A DNA stretch of 64,000 bases from assembly GCA_038380795.1 (NCBI GenBank), contig CM076267.1, positions 36,208,232 to 36,272,231 of the forward strand. Direction: 5' to 3'. The notes beneath the pieces are model-generated. The model was not told the DNA's origin. It ran no database searches and was given only the letters and a program-made list of their open reading frames with translations. Position numbers and translations under genes: made by a program. Below, piece by piece: positions 1 to 12,025 of the stretch; the stretch's first letter is position 1, and each line of letters begins with the position of its first letter. Source of the stretch: Pyrocephalus nanus (lineage: Eukaryota > Chordata > Aves > Passeriformes > Tyrannidae).

Positions 1-95
1 CAGGGAAGAATTTCTTCCCAATGTTCCACCTAACCCTGTCTGCTGTCAGCAGGAAACCATTCTCATTTGTCACTTTCTGGGCTCCCCTGGCTTTC
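1..95 (-). mobile_element. CR1 LINE fragment, cut by the window edge
   Basis: The sequence GGAAGAATTTCTTCCCAATG followed by CACCTAACCCTGTCTGCTG matches the internal part of the CR1 copies at 15538 and 60553. The 3' end of the element would lie left of the window. Confidence 0.75.
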
Positions 96-1413
96 TCAAG
101 CTGAGAAGCAAAAACTTGTTCCCTGTAAACTTGAGATGAGGTAGTTTGCCAGCCATCCCAGTTCTCATAAAAGAGCTCCATCAAAAATCACATTGTCTTA
201 AAAATCTAAAAGCAGCCTTGGGTCCCTCATATTGTGTGCATGAGGCTGATTGTTGAGTTCCAGTGAAATCCAAGTGCATCCGTGCATCCTCAGGTGGTTT
301 TTAGCCTCCCTGTCTCCCCTTGGCTCTTGCTCTGGGTACATCAGTGTAATGGCCCTGTCAGCAACTGAACTGAATAACTTGGATATTGAGCTTGTCACTC
401 ACGCAGGCAGGAGCTGCTGGTGTGATGTACACGGTCAGCTGCCTCCCACTGTGTCCCCCACTGCCAGGGAATGACAGGGAATAAGGATGGAGAAGGAGGG
501 AGGGTGGGAAGCCTTGGGACTGCCACCCCCTGGGGGCAAAGCTGCTCGAGTTTATTGGCGAGGAGAAAAATGCTGCTTGTTCTTTGGATCAGATCGAGCC
601 CCAGATACATCTCGTGGTGTTGAGCAAAGCAAAATCCTAAATCCTGCTGGGATTTCAACTCCCTGCCCTTTGTCTGTGCATGGCCAGTACACTTGTTAAG
701 CACAGACCCTCTGCTTGGCATCCTGTCGGCGGACGAGCTCACAGTGACCTGTCACATCGATCTTTGTCTCTGTCCCCTTGATGGGGGACAGTTGGGAATG
801 TGTGAAACCAGCTTTGTGCATCCCTGGGCCACAGGATGGCTCCTGTCTTGGATGTTTTTGATTCCTGTACAGAAGCCACAACTGCCTTTAACTGTTTGTT
901 TGCTGGCAGAGTGATGCAGCGAGCTGTGATTACACCCGGCTGTCACTCCTTGGTCTGCCTAGACACTGATTCCCTGACTCTTGAGAGAGCCCAAATCCTG
1001 GTTCAGACAGTCTAAAAAGAGGAATTACAACACTGCTGAGCAAACTCCTGCACGCTTTCCATGTTCATGCTAAAGTTTGCTTGTTCTCTTGAAATGCAGT
1101 TTGTTACTGGGCAAAACTCCTGTACCTTGTTCTATTTAACTGGAGCAAACTGATGCTGCTTAAAGTGTTTTATAGTGGGTATGTGCTTTAAAATGGGTGT
1201 TACCTTTCTAGTCTGGCATGTTTATGAATGTCTTTAATGTTTTTATGGGTAGTGATTTGTGAGCTGGGTGCTGTGGCAGGTGCTGCCTGGTGATTTGGAA
1301 CAGACAGCGTTTGGGTTTTGTTTGATTTTTGGTTTGGTTTTTTTTTTTTTCCCCTTTTCCTGGACCAGAGCCTTAAGACTGCCAGTGTTCCCTTTCATAT
1401 CCCATACTGCTTC

Positions 1414-1510
1414 CACTGAGCAGCTGTTTTCTCTTAAGGAAAGCTCTGATAATCTGCAGAGTCACTGAGCAGCTGTTTTCTCTTAATGAAGCCCTGATAA
1501 TCTGCAGAGT
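1414..1510 (+). repeat. Tandem duplication of a ~48-base unit
   Basis: Copy 1 is 1414-1462 and copy 2 is 1463-1510. Both begin CACTGAGCAGCTGTTTTC and end GATAATCTGCAGAGT. They differ by a few substitutions and about one base of length (AAGGAAAGCTC against AATGAAGCCC). The high identity suggests a fairly recent local duplication in the intron. Confidence 0.93.
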
Positions 1511-1610
1511 CAAATCAAGGGATGGGATCAAGCGATTTGATCTGTGTTGTTAATGCAATTGCCACTATGAGGCTCTGCTCGAGTCTGACCTCTCCCTTGG
1601 GTTGATACTG

Positions 1611-1760
1611 AAGAGAAGCTGTGGCTGCCCCATCCCTGGAAGTGTCCAAGGCCGGGTTGGAGTAACCTGGGATAGTGGAAGGTGTCCCTGCCCAGGGCAG
1701 GGGGTGGAAGTGGATGATCTTTAAGATTCTTCTAACCCAAACCATCTGGGATTCTATGAC
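1611..1760 (+). mobile_element. CR1 LINE 3' fragment
   Basis: Runs from AGAGAAGCTGTGGCTGCCCC to a terminal GGGATTCTATGAC, the sense-strand 3' end of CR1. It is 5'-truncated and lacks about 12 bases near GGGTTGGAGTAACC relative to other copies. Confidence 0.92.
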
Positions 1761-2532
1761 ATTTTCCTCCTTGCCCTTCAGCCTTGCTGTCTGTTTTTTG
1801 ATACAATGTACAGGTTGGGCTTCTGTTTTATTTTCTCTTAATTTGTTAGCTAAAGGAAAGGTCCTCCAGCTGGAGCAGGTTTGGGAACAGCTGTTACTGC
1901 AGTCAGCTCAACCTGTGTAGTATGAAACGTGTTCATTTAGGAACTCCTCTCGTGGCCCTGCTCTGCAAGTGCCTTTTCCCTGGAGGCTGCTGGATGATTA
2001 ACAGCACAGTCTTGTAACCAGGAAGCATTATCTTTTTTAAATGTTTTTACACTTGCAGATCCTGCTGCCTGCGTTTGTATTGGTTCAGTTATCTCAGTGA
2101 ACAGTGACCAATGAATGTATTTTCTGGAAAATTACTCACAGGTAGTAAGGCACTTGTAAAGAGGAAAGTCTACTGACATTTTGGGTTAGGCTGCTTGAAA
2201 ATTCCACTTAGCTTCAAATAGATTGGGCAGTTGTAAGTGGGGCAAGGAGCCACATTCATTAAATGAAAAGAAATTCAAAGGTGTGATTTTTATTTTTTTT
2301 TGAACTGAAATTATGTAGTTTCCATAGGCCACTTGCCCTTTAAAAGCAATTTTCCACCAGGAAAGAAGCAGCTGACAGGTGTAACAGGAATTATTGTGAG
2401 CGTTCTAAAAAGTTGTCATGATTCTGGCTTGGTGTCTGTGCCTTTCACCTTGGTTTCTGTTCTTTTTGGAGCAGGGCAGGGGGTGGGTGGAGCAGCTGGA
2501 TCAGGGGAATTCAGTGTCTTCCCTCTTTGCAG

Positions 2533-2587
2533 CGAGAGCAGTCAAGTTCTGCAGTACACGGCGGCTGAGGCCGAGGACGTGGAGAAG
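2533..2587 (+). CDS. Internal coding exon A of an unrecognised spliced gene
   Basis: This is the first exon of the gene that can be seen in the window. It follows a strong acceptor (pyrimidine tract ending in TTTGCAG) and ends at a consensus GTGAGT donor. The first base completes a codon begun in an exon to the left of the window. The remaining 54 bases encode 18 residues, ESSQVLQYTAAEAEDVEK, which are acidic at the end. The exon ends in phase 0, which agrees with the start of the next exon at 3081. One other frame is also open but does not join to the later exons. The exon is short, as in many vertebrate internal exons. Its neighbouring exon upstream was not found between 1 and 2530. Confidence 0.8.
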
Positions 2588-3080
2588 GTGAGTTTGCTGC
2601 ATGGCTGGGCTCTCTCTGTTCTATGCAGAGGCTGAACTCGAATGTTTCCATCAGTGTCACTTTGTCAGGATGGTGGAAGTTGGTGCCAAGGTTTCTGTGT
2701 GATCAAATAGCTGTTGCTCTCCAGAAAACAGCCATGATTTGGTTATAGCTAAGAGCTGTGTTCCCAGAGCTGCTCCAGGCTTTGTAACCCTGCATTTTTC
2801 ATCTCTATGAGCTGGCAATTTTTTTTTTTGCTATTGGTTTTGCAAGACACTTTCACCCTGGACCAAGCCAAAAAACTGCCTTCTTGTTGCTAAAAATAAT
2901 CTCTGTCTTATGAGACAGGATTGATACGAGATCACTGCTTCCTCCTACTCAACTATGTTACTTCTTTTGGAGCAAATTTAATATAATTTGCCTTATTTCA
3001 GTGAACGTTCCTGCTCTTGGAGGGTCACTGGTGGGATAAGAGAAGCCTTTTGCTTCTCCATCATTAATTTTCCTCTGTAG

Positions 3081-3130
3081 CTGCTGTTCCCCGATGGAAA
3101 GAGCGACAAGCTTTTTGTGGTCCTGGAGAG
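3081..3130 (+). CDS. Internal coding exon B of the same gene
   Basis: A 50-base exon follows a TTTTCCTCTGTAG acceptor and encodes LLFPDGKSDKLFVVLE plus two bases (AG) of a split codon. The phase fits exon A (ends in phase 0) and exon C (starts with a single C, giving a Ser codon across the junction). The donor is GTTTGT, which is weaker than the GTRAGT consensus, so skipping or use of another donor is possible. The alternating hydrophobic pattern (LFVVL) suggests a beta strand. Only about 490 bases separate it from exon A, the second-shortest intron seen in this gene. Confidence 0.75.
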
Positions 3131-4269
3131 GTTTGTAATGGGCCCATTTCAGTTCTAAAAAAGCTCTAATAATAATATTATGTTGATAATCCTACGTGGA
3201 AGCTCACCAAGGAGTCATCCCTGCCTGGTAGGAGGGAGAGGAGAGTAGCCCCTGGATTGTCTCTAAAGGTTTTCTGGGTCTTCATCCTGACTAGATGAAA
3301 TTCCTGCCCTACTTATACACAGCCCAGTCTTCTCCTCCTGTGTTTGTATCACATGATCTTAGTGGGACTGTAGCATGTACTTCATTAATCTTATTAGCAT
3401 ATCAGGATGTTCATTTTAATATTTAAATGACCCTTCATCAGGCAAAAGTTATTTTTTTTTTTTTTTTTTGGCCATGGTGTCCATCAAAGTTCTGGTCATA
3501 GGACTTTGTGAAGCAGAAAATATTGATAAAGACTTTTCTGGTCCTAAAAATTGACCTCCCCTTGTCCCCCCACCCTTAGCTGCAGTGCTGTGGGTCTCTA
3601 GGCCTTTGGTTCCCTTTGTGGGTGTGTGCCACATTTTGAGTCCTGTGCTGTTGTGGATGGATTTTTGGATTCTCCTGCAATAGATAATAGAGGTTATTAG
3701 ATTATTAAGCAGTAGACTTGTGAGGCAGTGTGGGGTTATACCCCCAAAAAGGCCTGGTGGCTTCAGTTTGACAGCAGATAAATAGAAAACAATACAGAAA
3801 AAATTGAGCTCAAATGAAATCACAAGTTTGTGATGTGGATGAGAATATACAGTTATTTTTTTTTTTCTGGACAAAAACGTAAAAGCAAAGATAAGATGTG
3901 AAAACCATGGTGTTTCAAGAGAGTATCCAGGGATGTTTGGTAGAAGGAAAGTTGGGATGGGGGGGTTATTTACCTTTTTTCTCCCCTTCCTTCTCTCTGG
4001 ACACGTCTTAAAGTGGTCACAATAAAGCAGCTTGTTTCCTGCCTGGATTTTTTGTGGTAAACCCCATTGCTAGAGATTTGACTTTAATCCCTTAAATCAG
4101 GGTTTAAAGTCAGTCTAAAGCTCTTATTGTTCAAGTGGGGAGTCTCCCAAGCTCAGCAATCTTGAGCCATCGCTGTAAATAGGGTCATCAGATGCACTGA
4201 TGGAGTTCTTAATTTGGTTGGACAAATCTGGACTAGAGAAAGGATTAGCATTTGGATGTTAAAGCCCAA

Positions 4270-4311
4270 GATCATTAAGGTTAGAAAAGACCCCTAAGAT
4301 TATCAAGTCCG
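4270..4311 (-). mobile_element. Short CR1 3'-end remnant
   Basis: ATCATTAAGGTTAGAAAAGA and the following CCCCTAAGATTATCAAGTCC resemble the 3' end of the CR1 subfamily also present at 48593. Only about 42 bases remain. Confidence 0.6.
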
Positions 4312-5261
4312 TGATGTGATCGTTAGATGCTGGTGATAGATACTGGTACTTGGGTTACCTCAAAGAATAAAGCTTGTTTTCCCTCTTTTCTCTTCAGATT
4401 CAGTTCACCTTTGGAATGACACAGTAGAAGTGGGGAAATAGAGGCTGGCAGGAGGGATTTGGCTTTGGCTTGTGAGGTGTGTGTTTACACAGGGGTATCC
4501 TCTTGGTAGGCAGCAGTGGGCATTGGCTCGCTTCAATCTACAGATGATTTGGGAGCTTAATTTTTTATGATCTTGGAGTTTAATAACTTTTGATTTGCTC
4601 ATGGCAGACACACACAGCTTAGGAAATGGTTCTCTTAAGTGTCTTTTTAAAAAGAAGTCAGTTGGGGTTTCACGTTGTAATTAACATTGGTAGTGGTGAG
4701 TGCTGAAATGAGCTTCATTAGGGCAGTTCACACTGGTTTTACATGAGGGTAAAACAGGGAATACAAAGTTAGCTCTATGTTTAAATGTTGTTTTGAAAGC
4801 CCTGGATATTTGCTGCTGATTCCCAGGGGGTGGCAGGACATTCCTTATAAATTAAGCAGCTATTCTCTCTGGTTGGCAGGTTGATACCACTGTTGATGAG
4901 CTGCTGGGAGAGAGATCTCTGATATGATAATAACAGTGAGAAAAAAACTAATTTGGATGCAGATTGCAGATTCCTCTTTCCCCTGGAACACATTCTGAGC
5001 CCTGTTGTAGCAACTCTGTGATCAGTCCTGTCATCAGGCAGCAGTGAGTTTCCACGGCCTGGCTGTGGAGTAGAGAAGGAATTGCTTTGTGTAGGCAAAG
5101 GGAAGTATGGTGGAGTTCAGCTCTTAAATTGAATAATTAAAATCGGTTATGGCTTTTTGGACTAACTTTATGTGAAAAGTAGCTTTTCTGTGCTCACACC
5201 TGCAGTATCTGGTCTGCCAGCTGCCCCCTTGTAAGGCATTAAAAGTGGTTAGAGAACACTT

Positions 5262-5480
5262 ACTCTGGATATAGGCACAATTTCTTCACTGAAAGGGTGA
5301 ACAAACACTGGCACAGGCTGCCCAGGGCAGTGGTGGGATCACCATCCCTGCAAGTCTTCAAAAAAAGTGTGGATGTGGCACTTGGGGACATGGGTTAGTG
5401 GTGGCTTTGGCAGTGCTGGGGGAATGGATGGACTTGATGATCTTAGAGGGCTTTTCCAACCTTGATGATTTTCTGATCTG
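5262..5480 (+). mobile_element. CR1 LINE 3' fragment, second subfamily
   Basis: Contains the CR1 segments CACTGGCACAGGCTGCCCAG, GATGTGGCACTTGGGGACAT and GATCTTAGAGGGCTTTTCCA. It is the same subfamily as the copies at 33858, 37541 and 54071, distinguished by the GGTTAGTGGTGGC(C/T)TTGGCAG block. Confidence 0.9.
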
Positions 5481-6391
5481 TCTAAACTTGTTCGGAGTCT
5501 AAATATGCTTTGGTGGTGTCATGCCAACTGTATTTTTTTAAGACTTTCTCTGCAAAATTAGTCTTTAAACCCACTATAATTATTCCCTTTATTTCTTAAT
5601 GTTTGGAATACAAGGGTTTTTTTATTTGTTGTTTTATCTTTCATTACTGGCATCTGCTTACTTAACAATGAATTTGACAGTGTGTCAAAAATCATCAGGA
5701 TTTTGGTCCTGATCTCAAAGCTTTGTCTTTGCCTTCTGGAAAAAAGGCCTCTGGAAAGGGATGTTTGGAGCTGTAACAATCCAAGTTGCTTCAAGGCACT
5801 GTCTCCACCTCATCATGCACCTGAAGTGCATCCCCCTGACACCACTTCAGGTTTCCTTCAGGTCCAGCCAGCCATGTGTGATGAGCAATTACCTGGTGGA
5901 CCAGCAAAGATCTGTTTTCTGGTGGAGCCAGGCTGTAAATGAAGCTCAAATCTGGGATTGATAAGTTCGGGGATGCTGAAGGAATGATTTGCTGAGCTGG
6001 CAGTCCTTGTTTGAAGGGTTCTGGGTGCTGAGCCATAGGTGTTATCTTTCCTTTCTGCTCAGGGATCATCCATGCCTGAGTAGGTCCTGATGGACAGTGA
6101 AATCCTGAGCCTCTGGGGTCATCAGTGCAGCTACTCCAGGTCTGTTTGAGCTTCCCAGCCTGAAACATGCCTTTGTTTCTGTGATGTGAACCACACAGCA
6201 CCCAGAGGCAAATGCCAGTTGTGTCAGTCAATGAGCCACTGAGCCTTTTTGAAAATAAACCCAACAACACACAGGTGTCCTACGGAACATGGCGATTTTT
6301 TTTTTTGGTAACAAAATCAGGGGTAAATTTAGATTTATTTCCACTTTCTCCTCATTATCCCTCAGAAGTGGGGTTGTACTTTGCTTTCCAG

Positions 6392-6428
6392 CCCCAACAG
6401 CAGGCTCAGGAAGAATATCTTGGATCAG
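6392..6428 (+). CDS. Internal coding micro-exon C of the same gene (37 bases)
   Basis: This very small exon lies between TTGCTTTCCAG and GTAAGA. Its first C completes a Ser codon from exon B, and the other 36 bases encode PNSRLRKNILDQ, a basic stretch. It ends in phase 0 and joins to exon D. Exon identity rests on the phase agreement at both sides and on both splice signals. It was chosen in place of the longer open frame around it (through 6487), which reads the same bases in a different frame and has no splice-consistent partners. A 37-base exon would shift the frame if skipped alone. Confidence 0.7.
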
Positions 6429-6697
6429 GTAAGAATTTGGAAATGAGGCACCTTGCAGACAGCTTATTCCCTGCCATCCAAGGCTGAAAGCACCAGGATC
6501 TTCAGAGCTGTGCCTGCCCAGTACTTGTGGCAGGACCTCCTGAGACAGAATGGCAGATGGTAATGTTCTCTCTAAACATTTGCCTTGTTAAACCAGCTCT
6601 AGCAGTGAAGCCTTTTTTGTTTTGACGATTTAATGGATTTTTGGATGTTCTAATCAAACCACCTCTGAGTGTGTGATTTTTCCCATTCTGATCCCAG

Positions 6698-6783
6698 GTC
6701 ATTGAAGACATTGAGTACCTGAAGTTTGACAAGGGGCCGTGGCTGGAGCAGGATGACGTTTCTTTCCACCACTTGAGACTTTA
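6698..6783 (+). CDS. Internal coding exon D of the same gene
   Basis: An 86-base exon runs from a TGATCCCAG acceptor to a GTAAGT donor. It encodes 28 residues starting [15 protein letters not shown] and ending HHLRL, plus two bases (TA) of a Tyr codon completed by exon E. The mix of acidic and aromatic residues ([16 protein letters not shown]) looks like a real folded protein and not chance translation. The 269-base intron C-D is the shortest in the gene. If the splice is ignored, the frame runs at once into TAG, which supports the donor position. Confidence 0.82.
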
Positions 6784-7818
6784 GTAAGTGTGATGTCATG
6801 CAGTCACTGAGCATCTCTCAGCATCAGATCTCGGGGAAAATTGTCAAAGCCTTGGGTCTTTGAAGGTGGGGGGGTTGCATTTTGCAATATTGGAGCTTGG
6901 CCCTGGAACATGGGACATTTTGCTGCTGATTGATTAGACAAGAGACTCCAGACAAACTTAAGGCTGGGTTTTATTAGAAAGATCCTTGTCTGCCTGGGTG
7001 GATGTGAAGACATCCAACTTTGGACTGAATGTGCAGGTAGCAAAGTGCAGTGTAGTTACATTTTTGAAACAAAATTTAGGAGTTGTACTGTTTTCAGTAA
7101 TTTCTGGTTGTCTCGCGAGTTAACAGAAACACAGGGACTTTTTTTTTAATTGAATATCTGTCCCTGAATTTTTGTTTTTATTGGGACAAGCATTGGAGCA
7201 GTAAGTTAAACATTTATTTTTTTTTTTAGGCTTCTGACATTCTTTGCCTTTTACCTTACTGTTACATCAAATGCCTCCTGAAATGAGAGACTGTGTTCCT
7301 TTTCTGTGTTTTTTTTCTATCAAGAGAGGGAAGAGAAACTGCAGAAGAGCAGTGTTGGGTGGTGTCTGAGGGGAACAAGTCATGATTTGGGTGCCTCTTA
7401 ACTATCTAAGACAAGGTTTCTTTGTGCTGTAATTGGAGGGTAACATCTGGTGACTTAGACCCTGCAAAATTATTACAATCAGATTTCCTTTGAAAGAGAA
7501 AATAATTTGCTTGTTTTCCTCTAGCTCCCCAATAGTGCAGGTATTAAGAAAGGATTATTAATTGCAGTGTGTAGGAGGGAGTTAAAGCAAAGCATTCAAT
7601 TAGAGCAGGGTGTTCAAGTACTGTATGAAAATTCAACTTTGCAGCTGTGGAAGGGAATAAATTGCTTTAAGGGCTCAGTTTTTCATTGAACCCTGGAGGA
7701 AGGTGAGAGGATCTCCTGTACAAGGCTCTTGTCATTGTAGATAATACAAAATCATTTCTTCTTTTGGCAGCTTGTGGCTGTTTTAAGATCTTACACTGCA
7801 ATGAACTGCTTATTTAAG

Positions 7819-7885
7819 TCACAGAATCACAGAATATCCTGTGTTGGAAGGGACCCACGAGGATCTTCGAGTCCAGCTCCTGGTG
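7819..7885 (-). mobile_element. CR1 3'-end fragment
   Basis: Starts TCACAGAATCACAGAATATC and continues GTTGGAAGGGACCCACGAGG. Similarity fades after about 7885. The 480 bases that follow before the next CR1 copy are not recognised. Confidence 0.8.
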
Positions 7886-8367
7886 TTTACTTTTGCGTCT
7901 TCATTTGGTGCTGGGCTGTCAGGGCATTGGTAAAGGTGTGACAGCACATCCTGTGCCAATTTTGTGCAGGACAATGCTGTGAGGAAATCCTGGGCAATGT
8001 GTTGGGCAGCCTGGGAAGGGCCTCTTTGTAAAAATGTGTGGGTTTGGATATAATCTTTTCCCATGTTGCCTGCAGAAGTTCAGGGAGGCTGCTGTGTGCC
8101 TCCCTCGTTGGAATTGCCTCCCTAAGCATCCAGTGCCCATCTCAGGTGCTAGTCCATGAACCTCAAGGCTGATGCTTTCCTCACTTGTTCCAGTGCCCAG
8201 GTAGCAAAGAGCTCGTGGTCCCCAGCCTTTGGCAGGTTTGCAGGTGTCCAACGCCTGTGTTAATTTTTCCTTCAGAAAGTGGGTTTTCAGGTCGTTCCTG
8301 GTGCCTGTTGGGGTGCTGGCACGTGCTGCCCTCTCGTGGGTGTTTGTGGGAGGCTCCAGATAGTATT

Positions 8368-8572
8368 TAGGATCATTTAGGTTGGAAAACCCCTCTGAGA
8401 TCATTGAGCCCAACCATTCCCCCAGCACTAAGCCATGTACCCCAGTGCCACGTCCTCAGGGCTTTTGAATAATATCAGGGACAATGACTCCACCACTGCC
8501 CTGGGCAGCCTGTGCCAATGCCTGACCACCCTTTCAGTTAAGAAATTTTCCCTAATATCCTATATCTAATAT
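8368..8572 (-). mobile_element. CR1 LINE 3' fragment
   Basis: Begins at AGGATCATTTAGGTTGGAAA and includes GACTCCACCACTGCCCTGGG and CCCTTTCAGTTAAGAAATTT. It resembles the copy at 18045 but is more diverged. Confidence 0.88.
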
Positions 8573-9368
8573 AAGTTCTATTCTGTTTGGTTTTCCATCT
8601 GCATTTGCTTCCTTTGCTGACCTCCCAGGTTTTGAGGCTGGTTTGGGCTGGTGTTCTCTTCCACCTTCAGCTTGTTACCAGCATGTCTGGGGGACTGGGA
8701 TCGATGGGCAGGGCTGAGGAGAACTTTTTCACTGCTCATACAGAGGGTCTAGTGCACAGAAGCCCCAGCAGGGCCTCTGACTAATTAATGCAAATCAGTC
8801 AGCTAATCAGACCGGTGAGCCGCACCCATGTGAAATCAGTTGCATAATGATCCCTTTTATCTCCCTGCCTTGCCCTTGAGTGCTATCCCTTGCTCTAGTG
8901 TGGCTGTGGGATCTCTTGGGAAAAGGTAAAAATGGTTATATTTGTGTCAGGAAGCTGGAAGGATCTCCCAGAGGATAATCTTCACATCTTTCTTTCCTCT
9001 CTGAGTCCAACACAAACCATTCTGGCTTTTTAAATGTCTCAAGGAGTTCCTCTGCTATCACTGCACCATCTCAGGCACTTTTATCTGTGCCCTTCCCAGT
9101 AAAATCAGTCTGTCCACACACACTGCAAAAGACATCATGTTTTGGGATGAAGAGCTGTAGGTTGTGTGGTGTTGCCCGTGTTACTTTACCAGCTGGTGGT
9201 GGGGAATTTACTGCTTGTGACTTGTTGTATCAGACAGGTCCACAGTTAAATCTGTAATAATCCCTGCAGCTCCTTCAGAATTTGGTAGAGAAAAACCTGG
9301 GAGAGGAAGAGCAGAGAGCTTGGGAGTGAGGGAGGAGAGAGCCTTCATTCTATTTCACCAGAAATTCA

Positions 9369-9420
9369 GGGACACCTTCCACTAGACCAGGTTGCTCCAA
9401 GCCCCATCTAACCTGGCTTC
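9369..9420 (-). mobile_element. Short internal CR1 remnant
   Basis: GGGACACCTTCCACTAGACC and AGGTTGCTCCAAGCCCCATC match the mid-part of the 3' region of other CR1 copies. Both ends are lost. Confidence 0.8.
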
Positions 9421-11784
9421 TTGCTTCAGTTGAAACACTTCTCTGTAATTTCCTCTTTGCAGTAGCTTTTATAGGTTTGAAGAGCTGTTGCTGCACCTTG
9501 TCCCCTTTTTCTTGCAGACCTGCTTTTCTTGGAAAACCTTTTTTTTTTTTTTGCTCTCAGTGTTGATGGTGAGTGTTGTTCACCGAGAGAGTGGCCGTGG
9601 CTCACCTTGGCCATGGAATTCCTGTTCTGCCTGGACAAATGAGGGAATCTGAGCTCCTTTGGCAGAAGGAGGAAAATTACTTTCATGTATGAACACAGAA
9701 TTGAACTCTTGGTATGGTTTTGTGTGGCTGCCTCTGAATCCAGTGAGTGCTTTTAGCTTGGAAGGGAGGTCACTTGGGGTTTTTGAGAAATCACAGCCCA
9801 GCCTATGCAAACTCAGGGTTTTTTTTTAGGGTTGACTGGTTTGTTTGTTTTTTTCTAAGCAGTCTCCTTCCCTTACCTCCCCCTTGCCCCCTTGGCAGGG
9901 TTCATCAGGCTTTCTGATGTTCGCTGTGGGACTGCGTTTCATATGCTGATGGAAAGTGAAACCTCAGTTACTTGTGTGTCACCTCTGCAGGCTCCCTGAA
10001 AAAGCAATTCCTCCTCTAAAAAGAAGCAGGAATGTGTCAGTCCTGATTCCTCAGCACCTGCTCATGCTGGACAGAATGTGAATTAGGTGTGTAATAGGTG
10101 CTTTTGGACAAGACATGAGCCACCCACCCATGGCTGTAAAATACTTCCAGGTGTGATTCCTGTGGGAAGAACCCTAGATAAGAGGGTTATGTGAGCTAAA
10201 ATCTAATGTTCTTAAATTACTGGGACCACACAGTCACTTACATGCTCTGTTACCTTTGAAGTGTGACACAATCTCATAAATAAAGTGCTGCATAATGAGA
10301 GCTGCTTCGAGAAAGTGTGGTAAAGACTCAGAAAAGAGTAAATAATGGCGATTTTCTCCCGAGGGGGAGAGAGAAAACTAAAGAAACACAAAAGGTGCCT
10401 TTAAATGCTTCGTGCTGAGCAGGGAATTAGTCCTGGAAAGCGCCTGTGGTTTTGTGGTTGGACACTGTTGTGGCAGGTGTCTTTGGGTGTGCTTTTAGTC
10501 AGTATTTCAAGTTGTTTCTGGAGGTGCAGAGCAGAGCCTGGAGAAGCCATCGTTAGCTTTTCATTCTTTTCTTGTATGGTGAGAGAGCAAAGAAGTTTGA
10601 AGAGCAGCAGGTTTGCCATCTTGGCCGTTAATTAAAATAAACTGTGCCTGGGAATTGTCCTCCACAGGTTGCCACTTGGCTGAGATTCAGGAAAGAATGG
10701 ATGAGCTGTACACCGTAGACTCCTAGACTTGGTTTCTGTGTCTGAAGTTTCTCTTCATAAGTGCCTGGGCTCATTTTTGTGACTTCCAGCATGTGAAATG
10801 CACATTTAATGGAGGTGAAGATAAATAATGTCACAGTTTGCAGGAAGCATTTGAACCTGGTCATTTATCCATTTATCATTAAGTGTTGAAGCTGGTCATT
10901 TATCCTCACCTTCTCCCATCTTGACTTTTACTGGATTACTGTATTTCCTTACCAGCTTGTCTGCAGTAGGATAGTTTGCAGTGTGAATGTCAGGATGTGT
11001 TAACAAACCAGTTTATTTGTCGAGACTCTTCAGTGCTGGGAGGTAAGGTCTCAAAGTTTGTGATTCAGGGGAAAAAAGTTAATTTCTTAAAGATGGTAAG
11101 CTTTGCTTTGCTCGGGGAATGTGCTTGATGTGCGTGTCGATATTTGTGAAGACATGCAATTCATTGAAAACAACGCAATTTGCAGAGTTTCTCACACTGA
11201 ATATAGGATTTGGGCAGTGTTGATTGGAAATGGATGTATTTTCCTCAAACACGTCCAGGTGGCACTGTGGGCCTGTGTGTGACACCACAGGCAGCAGGAG
11301 CCTTTCTAGCAGTTTCTCAGGCATTTTAAATTCGGGATATCTGAAAGTGCTGGTGCTGTGCAGGTTGGATTTTTGGTGGATCCTGATATCTGTCATTGCA
11401 GCTGCTGCAGCCAATTTTCCCTGGTTCTTCCCAGGCAGGATGCTAGAGGCATCCAAACTCTGCCATTGCCTCAGTATTGATCCATTTAGGATGGAAATTT
11501 AGCAAGATAATGTGTGGGGGATTCAATAAAAATTCTGTATTTACCTTACCTGTATAAAGCAAAAAAGCCAGAATTGCCTCATGGAAAAGGCTCTCAGGAA
11601 TGATGGAGAAAAAACTTGGAGGAGGGAATGGAGAGGGAGGGAGAAGTTGGAGCAGGAGCAAATTGGAGACAAGGATGAGGGGAAAAATGCAGTATCTGTG
11701 TGAGGAAAAGGATAAATGTTTGTCATAACTGGAAAATAAATCAAAACCTTTGAAAGTGCTATTTAACAGGGAAGTAATTCTTTT

Positions 11785-11930
11785 AATCATAGAATTCCAG
11801 AATGGTTTGGGGTGGGAGGGGCCTTGAAGCTCACCAGGTTCCACCAGGGACACCTTCCACCCTCACAGGTTCCTTCAAGGCCTGGCCTTGGATGCTTCCA
11901 GGATGGGGCAGCCACAGCTTCTCTGGGCAG
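11785..11930 (-). mobile_element. CR1 LINE 3' fragment
   Basis: Starts AATCATAGAATTCCAGAATG and ends near GGGGCAGCCACAGCTTCTCT. It lies about 95 bases upstream of coding exon E, so the element inserted close to the acceptor without disturbing it. Confidence 0.92.
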
Positions 11931-12025
11931 CAATATTTGGTCAAACTGGGAATTGCTGCTGTCATTGTTGGGGGCAGGATGTGAACCAAGTGCTCCTGTT
12001 TCTTTTCCCTGTTTTTCCCCATTAG

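Larger units (their letters stand above)
1..2532 (+). other. Intron (3' part) leading to exon A
   Basis: Non-coding sequence upstream of the first visible exon. It contains CR1 fragments at both 1-95 and 1611-1760, a T-run near 1339-1352 and a tandem duplication at 1414-1510. I found no second exon with both good splice sites and a matching phase. The exon that must supply two bases to the first codon of exon A is therefore either outside the window or not recognisable to me. Confidence 0.6.
6784..12025 (+). other. Intron D-E (5.2 kb)
   Basis: This intron holds CR1 fragments near 7819, 8368, 9369 and 11785, several T-runs (for example 9540-9552) and otherwise unique AT-moderate sequence. Open frames up to 179 residues on the minus strand near 11787-12326 overlap a CR1 copy and exon E and are not credible genes. 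Confidence 0.6.

Noticed and set aside
705..800. Possible upstream exon with reading LLGILSADELTVTC
   Set aside because: The acceptor has a poor pyrimidine tract and there is no good GT donor in the right phase to join exon A.
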